A stretch of 64,000 bases of DNA from NCBI GenBank assembly GCA_017983695.1, contig JAGOAX010000005.1, positions 248,001-312,000 on the forward strand. Direction: 5' to 3'. This DNA is from Ferruginibacter sp. (lineage in GTDB: Bacteria; Bacteroidota; Bacteroidia; Chitinophagales; Chitinophagaceae). A program made the position numbers and the translations under genes. Below the pieces are notes generated by a model. The model saw only the letters and a program-made list of their open reading frames with translations, was not told the DNA's origin and did no database searches. Below, piece after piece: positions 8,776 through 17,483 of the stretch (position 1 is the stretch's first letter; every line of letters begins with the position of its first letter).

Positions 8776-9414
8776 TTATTTACTACCTGCATTGTTAAGT
8801 ACATATCCCAGCTTAATACCAAAGTAGCTGCTTTTAAGTTTTCCTTTATCAGGATCAGATCCCGGAGCCAGGTTGCTAAGCCCTATGTTATAATTGGCAG
8901 CAATAAGAAACCCTTTTTTAAACTGGTAACCGGCTAATAGATTAGCACCCAGATCAAAAGATTTCATATCGTCATCATCACTGTTACCAAATTTTACTTT
9001 TTCACTTGTTTTAGTACCGCCCGATTCTGCCTTTGATGTTCCCGAAATTCCAAACGAAAGTGTTGGACCCCCACCAGCAAAAAAGCCATTGCTGCTGAAT
9101 AAAGTATTTGCCGCCATTTCAATATGGCTGGTAATAAGGCTGCTTTTTTCAACATAGCCATTAGCGCTTTCATCAACTTTACTTCCTTTTTGTACCCAGT
9201 TTAATGCTGGCTGAAAAACAAGGCTGTTACCTGCGGCAATATTAGCAAATACACCTGCGGTAAATCCTGTATTGGATTTTGTGCTAAAACTAATACTACC
9301 CAGTTTTGCTTTATAATTAGCAATAGCGGTACCCGCTGTAATACCAACCTGGCTTTTTTGTGCATATACACTTACTGAAATAACTGCCGTAAGTAAAAAA
9401 ATAAGCTTTTTCAT
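8776..9414 (-). CDS. Outer-membrane beta-barrel protein (porin/OMP_b-brl type)
   Basis: 212 residues with a signal peptide ending 'SVSVYAQKS' (residue 19). The mature part starts 'VGITAGTAIANYKAK' and continues in alternating strands with Gly-rich turns ('FFAGGGPTLSFGISG', 'NLLAGYQFKKGF', 'YFGIKLGYVL'), typical of small 8-strand barrels of the PorT/OMP_b-brl type. It lies divergently from the ECF sigma gene. Its upstream region carries the motif shared with the 15212 operon, so it may belong to that sigma factor's regulon. Confidence 0.75.
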   Translation of the reverse strand: MKKLIFLLTAVISVSVYAQKSQVGITAGTAIANYKAKLGSISFSTKSNTGFTAGVFANIAAGNSLVFQPALNWVQKGSKVDESANGYVEKSSLITSHIEMAANTLFSSNGFFAGGGPTLSFGISGTSKAESGGTKTSEKVKFGNSDDDDMKSFDLGANLLAGYQFKKGFLIAANYNIGLSNLAPGSDPDKGKLKSSYFGIKLGYVLNNAGSK

Positions 9415-9460
9415 TTTGATAAATTTTTATTGGTTAATAAATGGTGTTGTTTGTATTTAT

Positions 9461-9486
9461 ATCCGCATTTGTACATTTTTGTTACC
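9461..9486 (-). promoter_or_regulatory. Putative ECF-type promoter, GGTAACAAAAA-N10-CGGAT
   Basis: On the minus strand GGTAAC (9486-9481) is followed by five A, ten variable bases and CGGAT (9465-9461). This exact arrangement recurs at 15272-15247. GGTAAC resembles the AAC-containing -35 element of ECF promoters, and a 15-nt spacer before the second box fits that class. It points at the outer-membrane barrel gene, whose start is 46 nt downstream. Confidence 0.5.
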
Positions 9487-9522
9487 TGCTGTTGTAAAAA
9501 AGTTTTAACTTTCTTAAAGATT

Positions 9523-10098
9523 ATGGCTGCACACCCCGATCATAAATACATAGAAGCATTGGCTAACAACAATTCGGCGTTGATTGATGAGCTATACCAG
9601 CGCTATTCGGCCGGCATTAAAAAAATGGTTGTAAAGAACAGTGGTACCGAAACTGATGCGGCGGATCTTTTCCAGGAGGTATTAATAGAACTGCACCGTA
9701 AAGCCACACAGCAAAATTTTATTTTAACCTGTCCTTTTGAAGCATTTTTGCATTTGGTATGCCGTAACAGGTGGATAAATGAATTACATAAAAGAAAAGG
9801 CCATGCCGTAACAATTAGCGGAGATGAAGGATTTAATATAACTGAGGATGTAGCTGAAAACTACGAGGCCTTGCTTATACTGGAAAAAAGAAAAGATTTA
9901 ATTGAAAACAAGTTAGCCGAGCTTGGTGATGGCTGCCGTAACCTGTTATCGCTTTCCTGGAGCGGAAAACGTTTACAGGAAGTAGCAGAAATACTCAACT
10001 TTTCTTATGCCTATGTAAGAAAAAAGAAAACAGAATGTATGAGCAAACTGATCAGCCTGGTAAAAGAAGCACCGGGCTTTAGCGCTTTAAAATGGTAA
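9523..10098 (+). CDS. ECF-type RNA polymerase sigma factor
   Basis: 191 residues from the ATG at 9523. A longer frame opening at a TTG at 9430 adds a Cys-rich hydrophobic leader with no sigma homology, so I reject it. Region 2 is visible in 'DAADLFQEVLIELHRKA' and 'FLHLVCRNRWINELHKRKG'. Region 4 contains the helix-turn-helix 'GKRLQEVAEILNFSYAYVRK'. The 'YAYVRKKKTECMSKL' end of region 4 looks like the divergent ECF group found near CHAT and TPR genes in Bacteroidota. It is followed after 7 bp by a membrane TPR protein that is probably its anti-sigma factor. Confidence 0.85.
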   Translation: MAAHPDHKYIEALANNNSALIDELYQRYSAGIKKMVVKNSGTETDAADLFQEVLIELHRKATQQNFILTCPFEAFLHLVCRNRWINELHKRKGHAVTISGDEGFNITEDVAENYEALLILEKRKDLIENKLAELGDGCRNLLSLSWSGKRLQEVAEILNFSYAYVRKKKTECMSKLISLVKEAPGFSALKW

Positions 10099-10105
10099 AT
10101 ATTTT

Positions 10106-10852
10106 ATGGAAGAAGCCCTATTGCAAAAAATAGATCAATACCTGCATAACGAACTGCCGCCGCATGAGCGTACAGCATTTGAATTGCAGATAGCAGGTAA
10201 TAATGAATTACGCAATTACATACAACTATATACCGCTATAGATAAAACAATGCAGGCTAAAAATACTTCACCGAATGAAAATGAATTGCGGCAAACTTTG
10301 CAGCAAATGAACCGTAAGTATTTTACCGAAGGCGGTATAGTAAAGCAGGGTTCTTTTAAAAAATGGCTGGCCATTGCAGCTTCGGTAATTATAGTAGTTA
10401 CAGTGGGTATTTATTTTTTATTCCCCGGCAAACCCGATGCGGAAAAATTATATGCCCAATTTGCAAAGCATGATGCTTTAAATATTCAGCTGCGTGGCAA
10501 CAAAACAGATACAATTGCACAAAGTGCTGCGGTGGTGTTTAATAAAAAAGAATATACTGCTGCTTTACCTTTATTACAAAACTATGTACAGCTGCAGGCT
10601 GATGATATACAAATGAAATTTTCGCTGGCTATATGTTATATGGAAATCGGCAAATACAATGAGGCCGATACCATTTTTAAAAATATAGCTTCTGGACAAA
10701 CAGCATATGCTGTAACTGCTCAATGGTACCAGGCATTATCAGCACTTAAACAAAAAGATTACCGCCAATGCCGTGCTGTTTTAAATGCTATACCAGCCAG
10801 TTCTTCATACGCTGCTAAAGCAAAGGAATTACTTGAGGCTTTACCCGATTGA
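10106..10852 (+). CDS. Membrane TPR protein with anti-sigma-like N-terminus
   Basis: 248 residues. Residues 1-50 ('IDQYLHNELPPHERTAFE' then 'IAGNNELRNYIQLYTA') match the cytosolic sigma-binding domain pattern seen in Bacteroidota anti-sigma factors. A single membrane span is at about 90-107 ('WLAIAASVIIVVTVGIYFLF'). The outer part (about 115-248) has TPR-like helices, e.g. 'MKFSLAICYMEIGKYNEADTI'. The likely topology is sigma-binding domain inside and TPR domain in the periplasm. It is cotranscribed with the sigma gene, and its 3' end overlaps the convergent CHAT gene by 12 bp. Confidence 0.75.
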   Translation: MEEALLQKIDQYLHNELPPHERTAFELQIAGNNELRNYIQLYTAIDKTMQAKNTSPNENELRQTLQQMNRKYFTEGGIVKQGSFKKWLAIAASVIIVVTVGIYFLFPGKPDAEKLYAQFAKHDALNIQLRGNKTDTIAQSAAVVFNKKEYTAALPLLQNYVQLQADDIQMKFSLAICYMEIGKYNEADTIFKNIASGQTAYAVTAQWYQALSALKQKDYRQCRAVLNAIPASSSYAAKAKELLEALPD

Positions 10853-13600
10853 TCTTTTTCTCCTCTTAAAAATAAAACCAATACCTAACAGGAGTAATGC
10901 GCCCAGGGTAAAAATTATGATTTTGCCGCTACCCTGTTTTTCATTTATCTTTTCCTGCGGACTGCCAATATAAATATACCCCGCCCAATAAAACGGCGAA
11001 GCTTGCGACACAGATGCGTTTTGCAGTAACTGCAATTTTGCTTTTTGTAAAGACCGGGAAATACTATTCCCTTCAAGATTACCATAAAAATTTTTAAACA
11101 GCTCTCCCGAAGTTTTATCCTCTGTTTGCCATAAACCTGCCACTACATTTTTTGTACCGGCATAACTAAATCCTCTTGCCAAACTCATCAGCCCCTCAGT
11201 TTTATTCATATTCCCTGTTCCGGTTTCGCAACCGCTTAATACCACCAGCCTTGCTTTTAAAGGCATGGTATAAACTGTGTTTAAATAAAGTGTGGAGTCA
11301 TAAAATTCAATACCGGCAAGAACAGAATCGCTGCCGGCATTGGCATGTGTGGCAAGATGAATGATTGCAGCTTCACTATAATTATTTTTAAACTGCTGCA
11401 GGGTTGCTGTGTTATTGGTGAAATATTTTCCGGCGGGATAAAATTCTTTTATCATCATCAGTTCTTCATTACTGTGCAGTAGTGGAGCAAAGCCTCTTTC
11501 ATTATTTATAAAGCCAGGTGCAAAAGCCAGTATGGAATTGTTGCCTGTAGTATTTTTAATTTGTTGCTGTGCCAGTATTGTTTTACAGGAAAAAGCGTTT
11601 GTAATTTCAGCCTGCTTAATTAAAAAAGGGAAAGATGCCATGCCTGCTGTTTTGGGCAGACTGGTTAAAAGTGCATCAAACGGAATGAATGAAATAAAAC
11701 CATCGGGAACGATAAGTAAAGACGGGGTGACGGAAGGAAGCAGTGGCGCAAGCAAAAGATCATACAAGCGGTTTGCTGTAACGGCATATGCGGCAGGCTT
11801 GTTCAATATCAGGTTTCTGCTAGAAAAGAAAAATAAAAAACTATCGCTTAGCGCTTTTACCTGCGGTAATAGTTTATGAAAAGACAAGGCTCCACCCTTT
11901 GCAGCACTAAAAGCATAAACAGCAGCATCACCTGCAAAATATTCCACCATAGTTGTGCCTTCGCCAGCTACCCTGTTTATTATTTCGCTTGCTGTTAATG
12001 CAGTTTCGTTACCAAGCCAATTACTGTACTGAGGGTTTTTTATTTTTACAGCATTTTCATTTTGCAGCAGTTCTTGTTCCAGTTCCTGTTTATCGGCCAG
12101 TAATTTTTTAACAATTTCAGCGTCGGGCAAAGCCGAGAATTGCTGCTGGTTCAATCCAATTTCCACAGTAGCAAGTCGGCTTTGCAGTTCTTGTATTTTT
12201 TTATACGTACTGTCTTCCTGTATAAATAATGATGCCGCTATATTGCGCTTTACCGACTCTTTCAACACAAAAGATTTATTATTCTCGGCAAATAAAAAAG
12301 CTGCCGCTGCCCAACGGTTATCATTAGTTTTTTTTAAAAGCCGGTAACAAATATCAATTGCTTTTTCAGTTTGCTGCCTAGTTTGTTCTACCATGTACAA
12401 ACGGGATTCGTCATAAGAAAAAGCATTCAGCAATTTGCTTTCTGTTGCAAATGCCAGCTGGTAACAACTCACCGCATTTTCCAGCTCGTCAGTATTTTCC
12501 ATGCCACGGCTTATTATACAATCAGCTCTTGCATACAAGGCTTCTGCAATGGTATTTTCGGCATACAGATCTTTTTGTTGGGGCAAAGCAAATTTATTTA
12601 GTGTATCAATATTAATAACTGTAAATAAGGCCCTGTTATAAAATTGCATTGCCGAATCGTAAAAATGCAAACTTTGTAATGCATTACCAATAGCAATATA
12701 AGTTTTGCCAATTTCCCTATTGCGTAAATTTTGCGCTGATGCTATTTTTGCTGAGTCGAGTGATTGCAGATAAGCCTGTAATGCTTTTTTGGGATTATAA
12801 CAGGCCATTTGCCAGTCACCTTCAATACTAAATAATGTTGCATAGGTTTTTGTAATACCTATATCGTTAGGTATGCCGGTAAGCAGTTGTTTTGCTTTTT
12901 GAATTTTAACTCCTGCTTCTGGCACCTTATGTTGCCTTATAAAAATATCTGCCAATTCTATAAAGGCTATTGCTTTTCTTTTTGTGGTTGCAGTGGGAAT
13001 GTGAAGTATTTTTTGTAAGGTTTGTTCCGCTTCTGTGTAGCGCTGTAATTCTTTTAAAGGGATAGATAGATTGATGATAGATGAGGAAACTCCTTCAATA
13101 TTATTTATAGAAATATAATACTGTAAGCTTTGCTGCAAAAGACGAGAAGCTTTTTTATAATCTCCGTAACGGCTGTAAATATTGCCAAGATTAAGTTGGG
13201 CATAAGCTAAATATATGTTTGTTTTCAGATTATATTTTCCAGATAAAAAAATATACTGTTCGAACAATCCCCGGCTTTTTAAGAAATTTTCTAGTACATT
13301 CAAACCAGCTGCATAGTTAAAAAGTACTGATAAATAAATTTTCCTGTAGTTGGTATCGTTTAAAATTTGTTTATCAATCTGCAACAGGCTGTCGGCATAA
13401 GGGCTTGCCTGTTTTATAAATTTGATATCGTTTGAGTTTCGGTATTGCTTGAAAAGAGTATCGAAATTTTTTTTCCAGGAATTTATTGCCGCTGTGTCAG
13501 TTACAGAATAAGCAATTGAACTGGTTTTATTAATACATGAATTAATTGTAAGTATTAAAATTGCAATCAATACAGAAAAAGCATTTTTATTCCAAAACAT
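10841..13600 (-). CDS. TPR-CHAT protease, predicted inner-membrane anchored and periplasmic
   Basis: 919 residues from the ATG at 13600. An extension to TTG at 13621 would lie inside a terminator hairpin. The N-terminus has a signal or lipobox ('LIAILILTINSC'). About 450 residues of TPR follow ('LGNIYSRYGDYKKASRLLQ', 'YIAIGNALQSLHFYDSA'), then a coiled coil, and then a C-terminal CHAT domain with the caspase-like dyad His752 ('IIHLATHAN') and Cys791 ('VVLSGCETGTG'). A final membrane span at 893-911 precedes 'KRRKR', so the tail should be cytosolic and the protease periplasmic. It is cotranscribed with the secreted-protein gene upstream. Confidence 0.88.
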   Translation of the reverse strand: MFWNKNAFSVLIAILILTINSCINKTSSIAYSVTDTAAINSWKKNFDTLFKQYRNSNDIKFIKQASPYADSLLQIDKQILNDTNYRKIYLSVLFNYAAGLNVLENFLKSRGLFEQYIFLSGKYNLKTNIYLAYAQLNLGNIYSRYGDYKKASRLLQQSLQYYISINNIEGVSSSIINLSIPLKELQRYTEAEQTLQKILHIPTATTKRKAIAFIELADIFIRQHKVPEAGVKIQKAKQLLTGIPNDIGITKTYATLFSIEGDWQMACYNPKKALQAYLQSLDSAKIASAQNLRNREIGKTYIAIGNALQSLHFYDSAMQFYNRALFTVINIDTLNKFALPQQKDLYAENTIAEALYARADCIISRGMENTDELENAVSCYQLAFATESKLLNAFSYDESRLYMVEQTRQQTEKAIDICYRLLKKTNDNRWAAAAFLFAENNKSFVLKESVKRNIAASLFIQEDSTYKKIQELQSRLATVEIGLNQQQFSALPDAEIVKKLLADKQELEQELLQNENAVKIKNPQYSNWLGNETALTASEIINRVAGEGTTMVEYFAGDAAVYAFSAAKGGALSFHKLLPQVKALSDSFLFFFSSRNLILNKPAAYAVTANRLYDLLLAPLLPSVTPSLLIVPDGFISFIPFDALLTSLPKTAGMASFPFLIKQAEITNAFSCKTILAQQQIKNTTGNNSILAFAPGFINNERGFAPLLHSNEELMMIKEFYPAGKYFTNNTATLQQFKNNYSEAAIIHLATHANAGSDSVLAGIEFYDSTLYLNTVYTMPLKARLVVLSGCETGTGNMNKTEGLMSLARGFSYAGTKNVVAGLWQTEDKTSGELFKNFYGNLEGNSISRSLQKAKLQLLQNASVSQASPFYWAGYIYIGSPQEKINEKQGSGKIIIFTLGALLLLGIGFIFKRRKRSIG

Positions 13601-13631
13601 AAGCCCTATTTTGTAAAACAAAATAGGGCTT
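13601..13631 (-). terminator. 13-bp hairpin between the secreted-protein gene and the CHAT start codon
   Basis: Arms 13601-13613 and 13619-13631 are perfect complements with a 5-nt loop. On the minus strand the hairpin ends at the base before the CHAT ATG (13600). There is no true T-tract, since the coding sequence begins at once (ATGTTTTGG). It is therefore either a weak terminator/attenuator or a structured leader that controls CHAT translation. Confidence 0.65.
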
Positions 13632-13652
13632 TTATATTATACTTTCAAGATA

Positions 13653-15212
13653 TTACTTACCCTTAGTTGGATCAATATATACTGGAGGGCAAGCTTGTTT
13701 ACAATTTACCCTTATAACAGACGAGGCTTGTATCTCGGTGTTGGTATCAAATATAATTGAAACTTTAGACTGCATGCATGCAGGAATTTCCAATACATTG
13801 GAAACAGTTTTAAGCCTAAAGCTAATTACTCCTGATCGGTTTTTATCCCCATTTGACTCTACGTAGCCTGCAAGACTTGCATTTTTTATTGTAAAAATAA
13901 TTTGGTTATCATCAGTGTTTAAACGATACAAACAATACCGCAAATTTGGCGTTTTTCTAAATATCGAACCCTCTCTAAAAATTGGGATATCAGTTTCGCC
14001 AATTTCGCAAGTGAATAGTCTAGTTGCTTCGGTTAATGATGGAAATTTAATTCCTTTTGGAATAGTAACTTTTACTACAATTTGTTTTGCCATACCTGCC
14101 CCAATATTTTCAAACGTTATTTTATAATCAATAGGTTTTTTTGTGTATGTAGCAGAACACAAAAATGAAGTGGCAAATAATGAAGAATCACAGTTAAAGC
14201 AATTTGGAGTTGTGTAAATTTTATTTGGATCCCTGCTCACAAAATTAATATCAAATGGTTGTATTAATTCTGTTGTACTAAAAGAAGTGCCGCAATCAGA
14301 AAGGTTTGGGTTCGGGCATCTATAATCTATTAAAACAGCTTTTACAGAACTTTGCATACTTGTATAATTCGAAGTACCTAAATCTGAATTTAATAACAGC
14401 GGCACTGGTGCCAGAGTAAGAAAAATATTTCTTTCACTTAGTGATAGATCATAAGGTACTGATAAATACAAAGCCTTATTATATCCCGGATTTATTTTCA
14501 TTAATTTCTGTCTTATTCTAAGTGGTATTTGCTCAAATGTTAAAAAGGTTTCACCATTATGTTTACGTAAAGCTGGCACTGGCACCCCATCAAATTGATA
14601 AGGCGTAGCATTAATACCAGTAGGAATTTCATTGAAAATATTGGGATTTTCTAAGCCATTGTAAAAAAAGGCTATAATTGATTTATCATAACTAGGGACT
14701 TCGTTGGCAGTGTTTTTGTAGGTAAGAGCTACTGTCATTGTATCACGAGGAATAATTGTATTGGTACTTGGCGTAATTCTAAGAAATTCATTGAAAGCAA
14801 GTGGGTTTTGCATTGTTATATTAGTTCCGGTTGATCGCACCGGGTTAAAATTTGCAATACTTTTTATCAATGGAGGAATACGAATAGTGTCATAAAAAGT
14901 ATTTAGTTGAACAACGGGTTGTTGAACGGGTTGTGTAGGATTAAAATGCCAGGTCTGAAAGAAATTTTTTATATAATAACTTGGAGTTCCACCAAGTACA
15001 TTAGTAGTAAAGGTGAAAAAAGCACCATTCCCTGTTTCTAAAAAAACATTTGTGTAAGGCGGTTTAGTTTTATCCTGTACAGGTATTGCAGGCGTAGTTA
15101 TACTAAATACATTATTATCCCAATTAAATGTAGGTTGAGCTTTAGCAGTTATAAAAATAAATGTGGTCAAAACTGTTAACCCCAATACCGCTAATTTTTT
15201 TGTGCTGTTCAT
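13653..15212 (-). CDS. Secreted protein with a DUF11/CARDB-like C-terminal domain
   Basis: 519 residues with a signal peptide ending 'FIFITAKAQPT' (residue 25). The middle is beta-rich with no recognised domain. About residues 340-510 look like a DUF11-type Ig fold ('DYKITFENIGAGMAKQIVV' then 'TIPKGIKFPSL'). Cys residues cluster in this half ('NCFNCDSSLFATSFLC', 'CKQACPP'). No clear type IX sorting domain is seen; it ends 'PPVYIDPTKGK'. It heads the transcript that continues into the CHAT gene and is preceded by the promoter-like motif at 15247-15272, which suggests that it works with the protease. Confidence 0.65.
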   Translation of the reverse strand: MNSTKKLAVLGLTVLTTFIFITAKAQPTFNWDNNVFSITTPAIPVQDKTKPPYTNVFLETGNGAFFTFTTNVLGGTPSYYIKNFFQTWHFNPTQPVQQPVVQLNTFYDTIRIPPLIKSIANFNPVRSTGTNITMQNPLAFNEFLRITPSTNTIIPRDTMTVALTYKNTANEVPSYDKSIIAFFYNGLENPNIFNEIPTGINATPYQFDGVPVPALRKHNGETFLTFEQIPLRIRQKLMKINPGYNKALYLSVPYDLSLSERNIFLTLAPVPLLLNSDLGTSNYTSMQSSVKAVLIDYRCPNPNLSDCGTSFSTTELIQPFDINFVSRDPNKIYTTPNCFNCDSSLFATSFLCSATYTKKPIDYKITFENIGAGMAKQIVVKVTIPKGIKFPSLTEATRLFTCEIGETDIPIFREGSIFRKTPNLRYCLYRLNTDDNQIIFTIKNASLAGYVESNGDKNRSGVISFRLKTVSNVLEIPACMQSKVSIIFDTNTEIQASSVIRVNCKQACPPVYIDPTKGK

Positions 15213-15246
15213 AAAATTATTTTTAGTGAGTAAATTTTAAAAACAA

Positions 15247-15272
15247 ATCCGGTAACGGGAGTTTTTGTTACC
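15247..15272 (-). promoter_or_regulatory. Second copy of GGTAACAAAAA-N10-CGGAT
   Basis: On the minus strand GGTAAC (15272-15267), five A, ten variable bases and CGGAT (15251-15247) reproduce the element at 9486-9461 with identical spacing. The start codon of the secreted-protein gene is 34 nt downstream. GGTAAC also occurs inverted at 15251-15256, forming a 6-bp inverted repeat across the site. Confidence 0.5.
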
Positions 15273-15379
15273 CTTGCTACGGAAAAAAAACAGGCAGGTA
15301 TTCGGCAGGAATGATGGACTTAAACAACAAAGTATAAACTAAAACCGTAAAATGCAATAGCAATGAGCCGGTCAGCCAT

Positions 15380-15403
15380 AAAAAAAAGCATCTTTTCAGA
15401 TGC
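15380..15403 (-). terminator. Intrinsic terminator of the DUF1800/DUF1501/T9SS operon
   Basis: On the minus strand GCATCT-GAAA-AGATGC is followed by eight T (plus-strand A run at 15380-15387). It lies about 300 bp beyond the stop codon of the type-B T9SS gene, so that mRNA would have a long 3' untranslated region. Confidence 0.8.
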
Positions 15404-15530
15404 CTTAAAAATTTTTGTGTAAAGAGGTAAAAATAGAAGTTGACCGATATTGGATTTAGTTACTGATCTTTTCTTAGATATTGGATTGGATGTAATTCTA
15501 TTTGGTTAATCAGGATCGTTGGATATAATT

Positions 15531-15563
15531 TTGATTGATATTGTTGTAACATGTATCAATCAA
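15531..15563. repeat. 10-bp perfect inverted repeat
   Basis: TTGATTGATA (15531-15540) and TATCAATCAA (15554-15563) are separated by 13 nt. There is no T-tract. It lies in the long 3' region of the T9SS operon. It could be an operator or an RNA hairpin; no function is assigned. Confidence 0.5.
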
Positions 15564-15700
15564 CTTCTAACACAAAGATAAGTCGCCGGGTATTGTTGTG
15601 GTAGCGCAAAACTGCCCTTTGTTTTCAGCAGCGTAATTACTGTAGCAATCGTATAATTTCAAAAAACGGTATCGTAATACTACGTATGCCTGCTTATACA

Positions 15701-17449
15701 TTAACGGATGAGCAGCACCGTACCCTGCTTTTGCACCAGTTGCTTATTGCTGGGTTTGGTATAACTTACCATCCATACATAAGCACCCGGCAGGGGCTTA
15801 TCGGTACGGGCCTTTCCATCCCAACCCTGCAAAGCATCTTTGGTAAAATAAATTTTTTCGCCATAGCGGTTAAAAATGGTCATGCTGTAATCCTGCATAT
15901 CGCAGGCATGCAGCGGGCGGAAGTTATCATTAACCCCATCGCCATTGGGTGTAAAAGCATTTGGTAATAACAGGGTACATGGGCAGGCGTCAAAAACTAT
16001 ATTCATATCTGCGGTATCTCTGCCACAACCGTTTTGGGCAATTATTCGGTATAAGCCTGTTGTGGTTGCAGTAAAGTTTCCTCCTACAGCTCCGTTCTGC
16101 CATGTATAGTCTGCTGCATTTGCTGTTGGCCTGATAATAAAAGTTTCGCCCTGGCATAAAGCAGTATCGCCTGGCAAGGCTAATTGCAGCGTATCGTTAA
16201 ATACTACATTCAGGCTGTCTTTAAATATACAGTGCCCAACCGTAGCCGTTACTGCATAAAAACCGGGCTTATAAATAAAGTAAGTAGATTGGTTGGTATT
16301 GTTCTGGTCATCACGTTGCGGAGGTATGGATGCCCATTTATAAATACCTGTACCAAAATCTGCATCCAGCACCAATGTAGTACCCTGGCAAAGTGCAGTA
16401 TCATTAAAGTTTAATTGTTTATCGCCACGGTATCTTACAATCATAGTATCCACTACTTCGCATTGTTTGCCAATATTTGCAAACACCCAATAACGGCCCT
16501 GGCTGTTGATGGTAATTACCGAGTCCATATCAATATTATAATTCACATCATCATACACATCAAGCCCTTTACTGCTCCATGCATAAGCTGTTGCACCCGG
16601 GGCATGTGCTGTTAAAGTAAAAATTTCCCTTGGGCAGAGTAAAGTATCGGGGCCTAAATAAAAGGCCGGTGCTGCAGTGCTGCTGAATGTAATATTAACC
16701 GTATCGCTGTAAGCACCACAACCGCCAACATTAATATTGGCAATGTATTGTCCACCGGGTGCTGTTACCGGCAACTGTGATTGTGCAAAATTTAAATCGG
16801 TACCATTTAATAACCATTGATAGCTGGCATTTTCGCTGGCTGCACTTAAGGTCAATTGCTCGCCCTGGCATAGTACATGGTCTCTTCCTAAATCAAGATT
16901 AGGTTCTCTTGTAAAAAAAACACCGATAGTATCTGTTACAGGACAACCATTAATTTTTACAGTATAGGCCCCTGTTTGTTTTACTTCCAAAACAGGTCCT
17001 TTGGTTAAAGTATCGTCATTCCATTCGTATAGTGCGTTGGGTACAATGGGTGCGTTAAGAATATAAGTACCGGTATCGCCACATAAAAAAACATCAGGGC
17101 CAAAATTATAAGCCACCGGAAATACAATCACCAGCGTATCGGTTAAATCAATGGTACCTGCTCCCGGATCAACAACATGCAATGAAACGATATAAGTACC
17201 CGGCGTATTATAAGTATGTAAAGGCTGCTGAATGCCGTTGGCAGTATTTAATAAGCCGCTTGCGGTATCTCCAAAATTCCATCTAACCGTATCGGGAAAC
17301 TGTGCCGTTTCAAAAACAGTAGAATTAAAAATTACCGGCGTACCTGCACAGGTTGAACTGGGTTGTATTACATAAGTAATCTGCGCTGTTGCTTGTTCGG
17401 CTGCAAAAACCGAACTCATAAAAAAAACTATGTACAGGAATCGCTTCAT
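15701..17449 (-). CDS. Secreted PKD/Ig-like protein with type-B T9SS sorting domain
   Basis: 582 residues with a signal peptide ending 'AAEQATAQIT' (residue 23). A PKD domain at about 30-110 has the hallmark 'VRWNFGDTA' and 'TPGTYIVSLHV'. Several Ig-like repeats follow, each with a 'LG.D..LC.G..' opening ('FLCGDTGTYILNA', 'HVLCQGEQLTLSA', 'ALCQGTTLVLDA', 'ALCQGETFIIRP'). The last ~85 residues are the gliding-associated type-B domain ('LLPNAFTPNGDGVNDNFRP', 'TIFNRYGEKIYFT', 'GWDGKA'). It is exported by the type IX system, probably as a surface adhesin. It is last in the DUF1800-DUF1501 operon. Confidence 0.9.
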   Translation of the reverse strand: MKRFLYIVFFMSSVFAAEQATAQITYVIQPSSTCAGTPVIFNSTVFETAQFPDTVRWNFGDTASGLLNTANGIQQPLHTYNTPGTYIVSLHVVDPGAGTIDLTDTLVIVFPVAYNFGPDVFLCGDTGTYILNAPIVPNALYEWNDDTLTKGPVLEVKQTGAYTVKINGCPVTDTIGVFFTREPNLDLGRDHVLCQGEQLTLSAASENASYQWLLNGTDLNFAQSQLPVTAPGGQYIANINVGGCGAYSDTVNITFSSTAAPAFYLGPDTLLCPREIFTLTAHAPGATAYAWSSKGLDVYDDVNYNIDMDSVITINSQGRYWVFANIGKQCEVVDTMIVRYRGDKQLNFNDTALCQGTTLVLDADFGTGIYKWASIPPQRDDQNNTNQSTYFIYKPGFYAVTATVGHCIFKDSLNVVFNDTLQLALPGDTALCQGETFIIRPTANAADYTWQNGAVGGNFTATTTGLYRIIAQNGCGRDTADMNIVFDACPCTLLLPNAFTPNGDGVNDNFRPLHACDMQDYSMTIFNRYGEKIYFTKDALQGWDGKARTDKPLPGAYVWMVSYTKPSNKQLVQKQGTVLLIR

Positions 17450-17483
17450 CTGGTTTATTTTAAAACTGTTCAGGGGTTATTAT

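Larger units (their letters stand above)
15213..15700. other. 488-bp intergenic region
   Basis: No credible gene. It holds the promoter-like element of the leftward secreted-protein gene (15247-15272), a minus-strand terminator for the T9SS operon (15380-15403) and a 10-bp inverted repeat (15531-15563). The stretch 15430-15560 contains loose repeats of GATATTGGATT-like words. Nothing else was recognised. Confidence 0.6.

Noticed and set aside
9430..9522. Upstream extension of the ECF sigma gene to a TTG at 9430
   Set aside because: The added 31 residues are Cys-rich and hydrophobic, unlike any sigma N-terminus, and cover the promoter region shared with the barrel gene. The ATG at 9523 gives a normal start.
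13601..13621. Upstream TTG start for the CHAT gene
   Set aside because: It lies inside a perfect hairpin, and the ATG at 13600 begins a proper signal sequence.
8776..15272. Type III-E CRISPR (Craspase) interpretation of the CHAT/sigma locus
   Set aside because: No Cas7-11-like gene, no CRISPR array and no repeats of array type are present; only the TPR-CHAT and ECF sigma pairing is shared.
15686..15967. Plus-strand open frame opposite the T9SS gene
   Set aside because: It is a shadow of the type-B sorting domain coding sequence and has no independent features.
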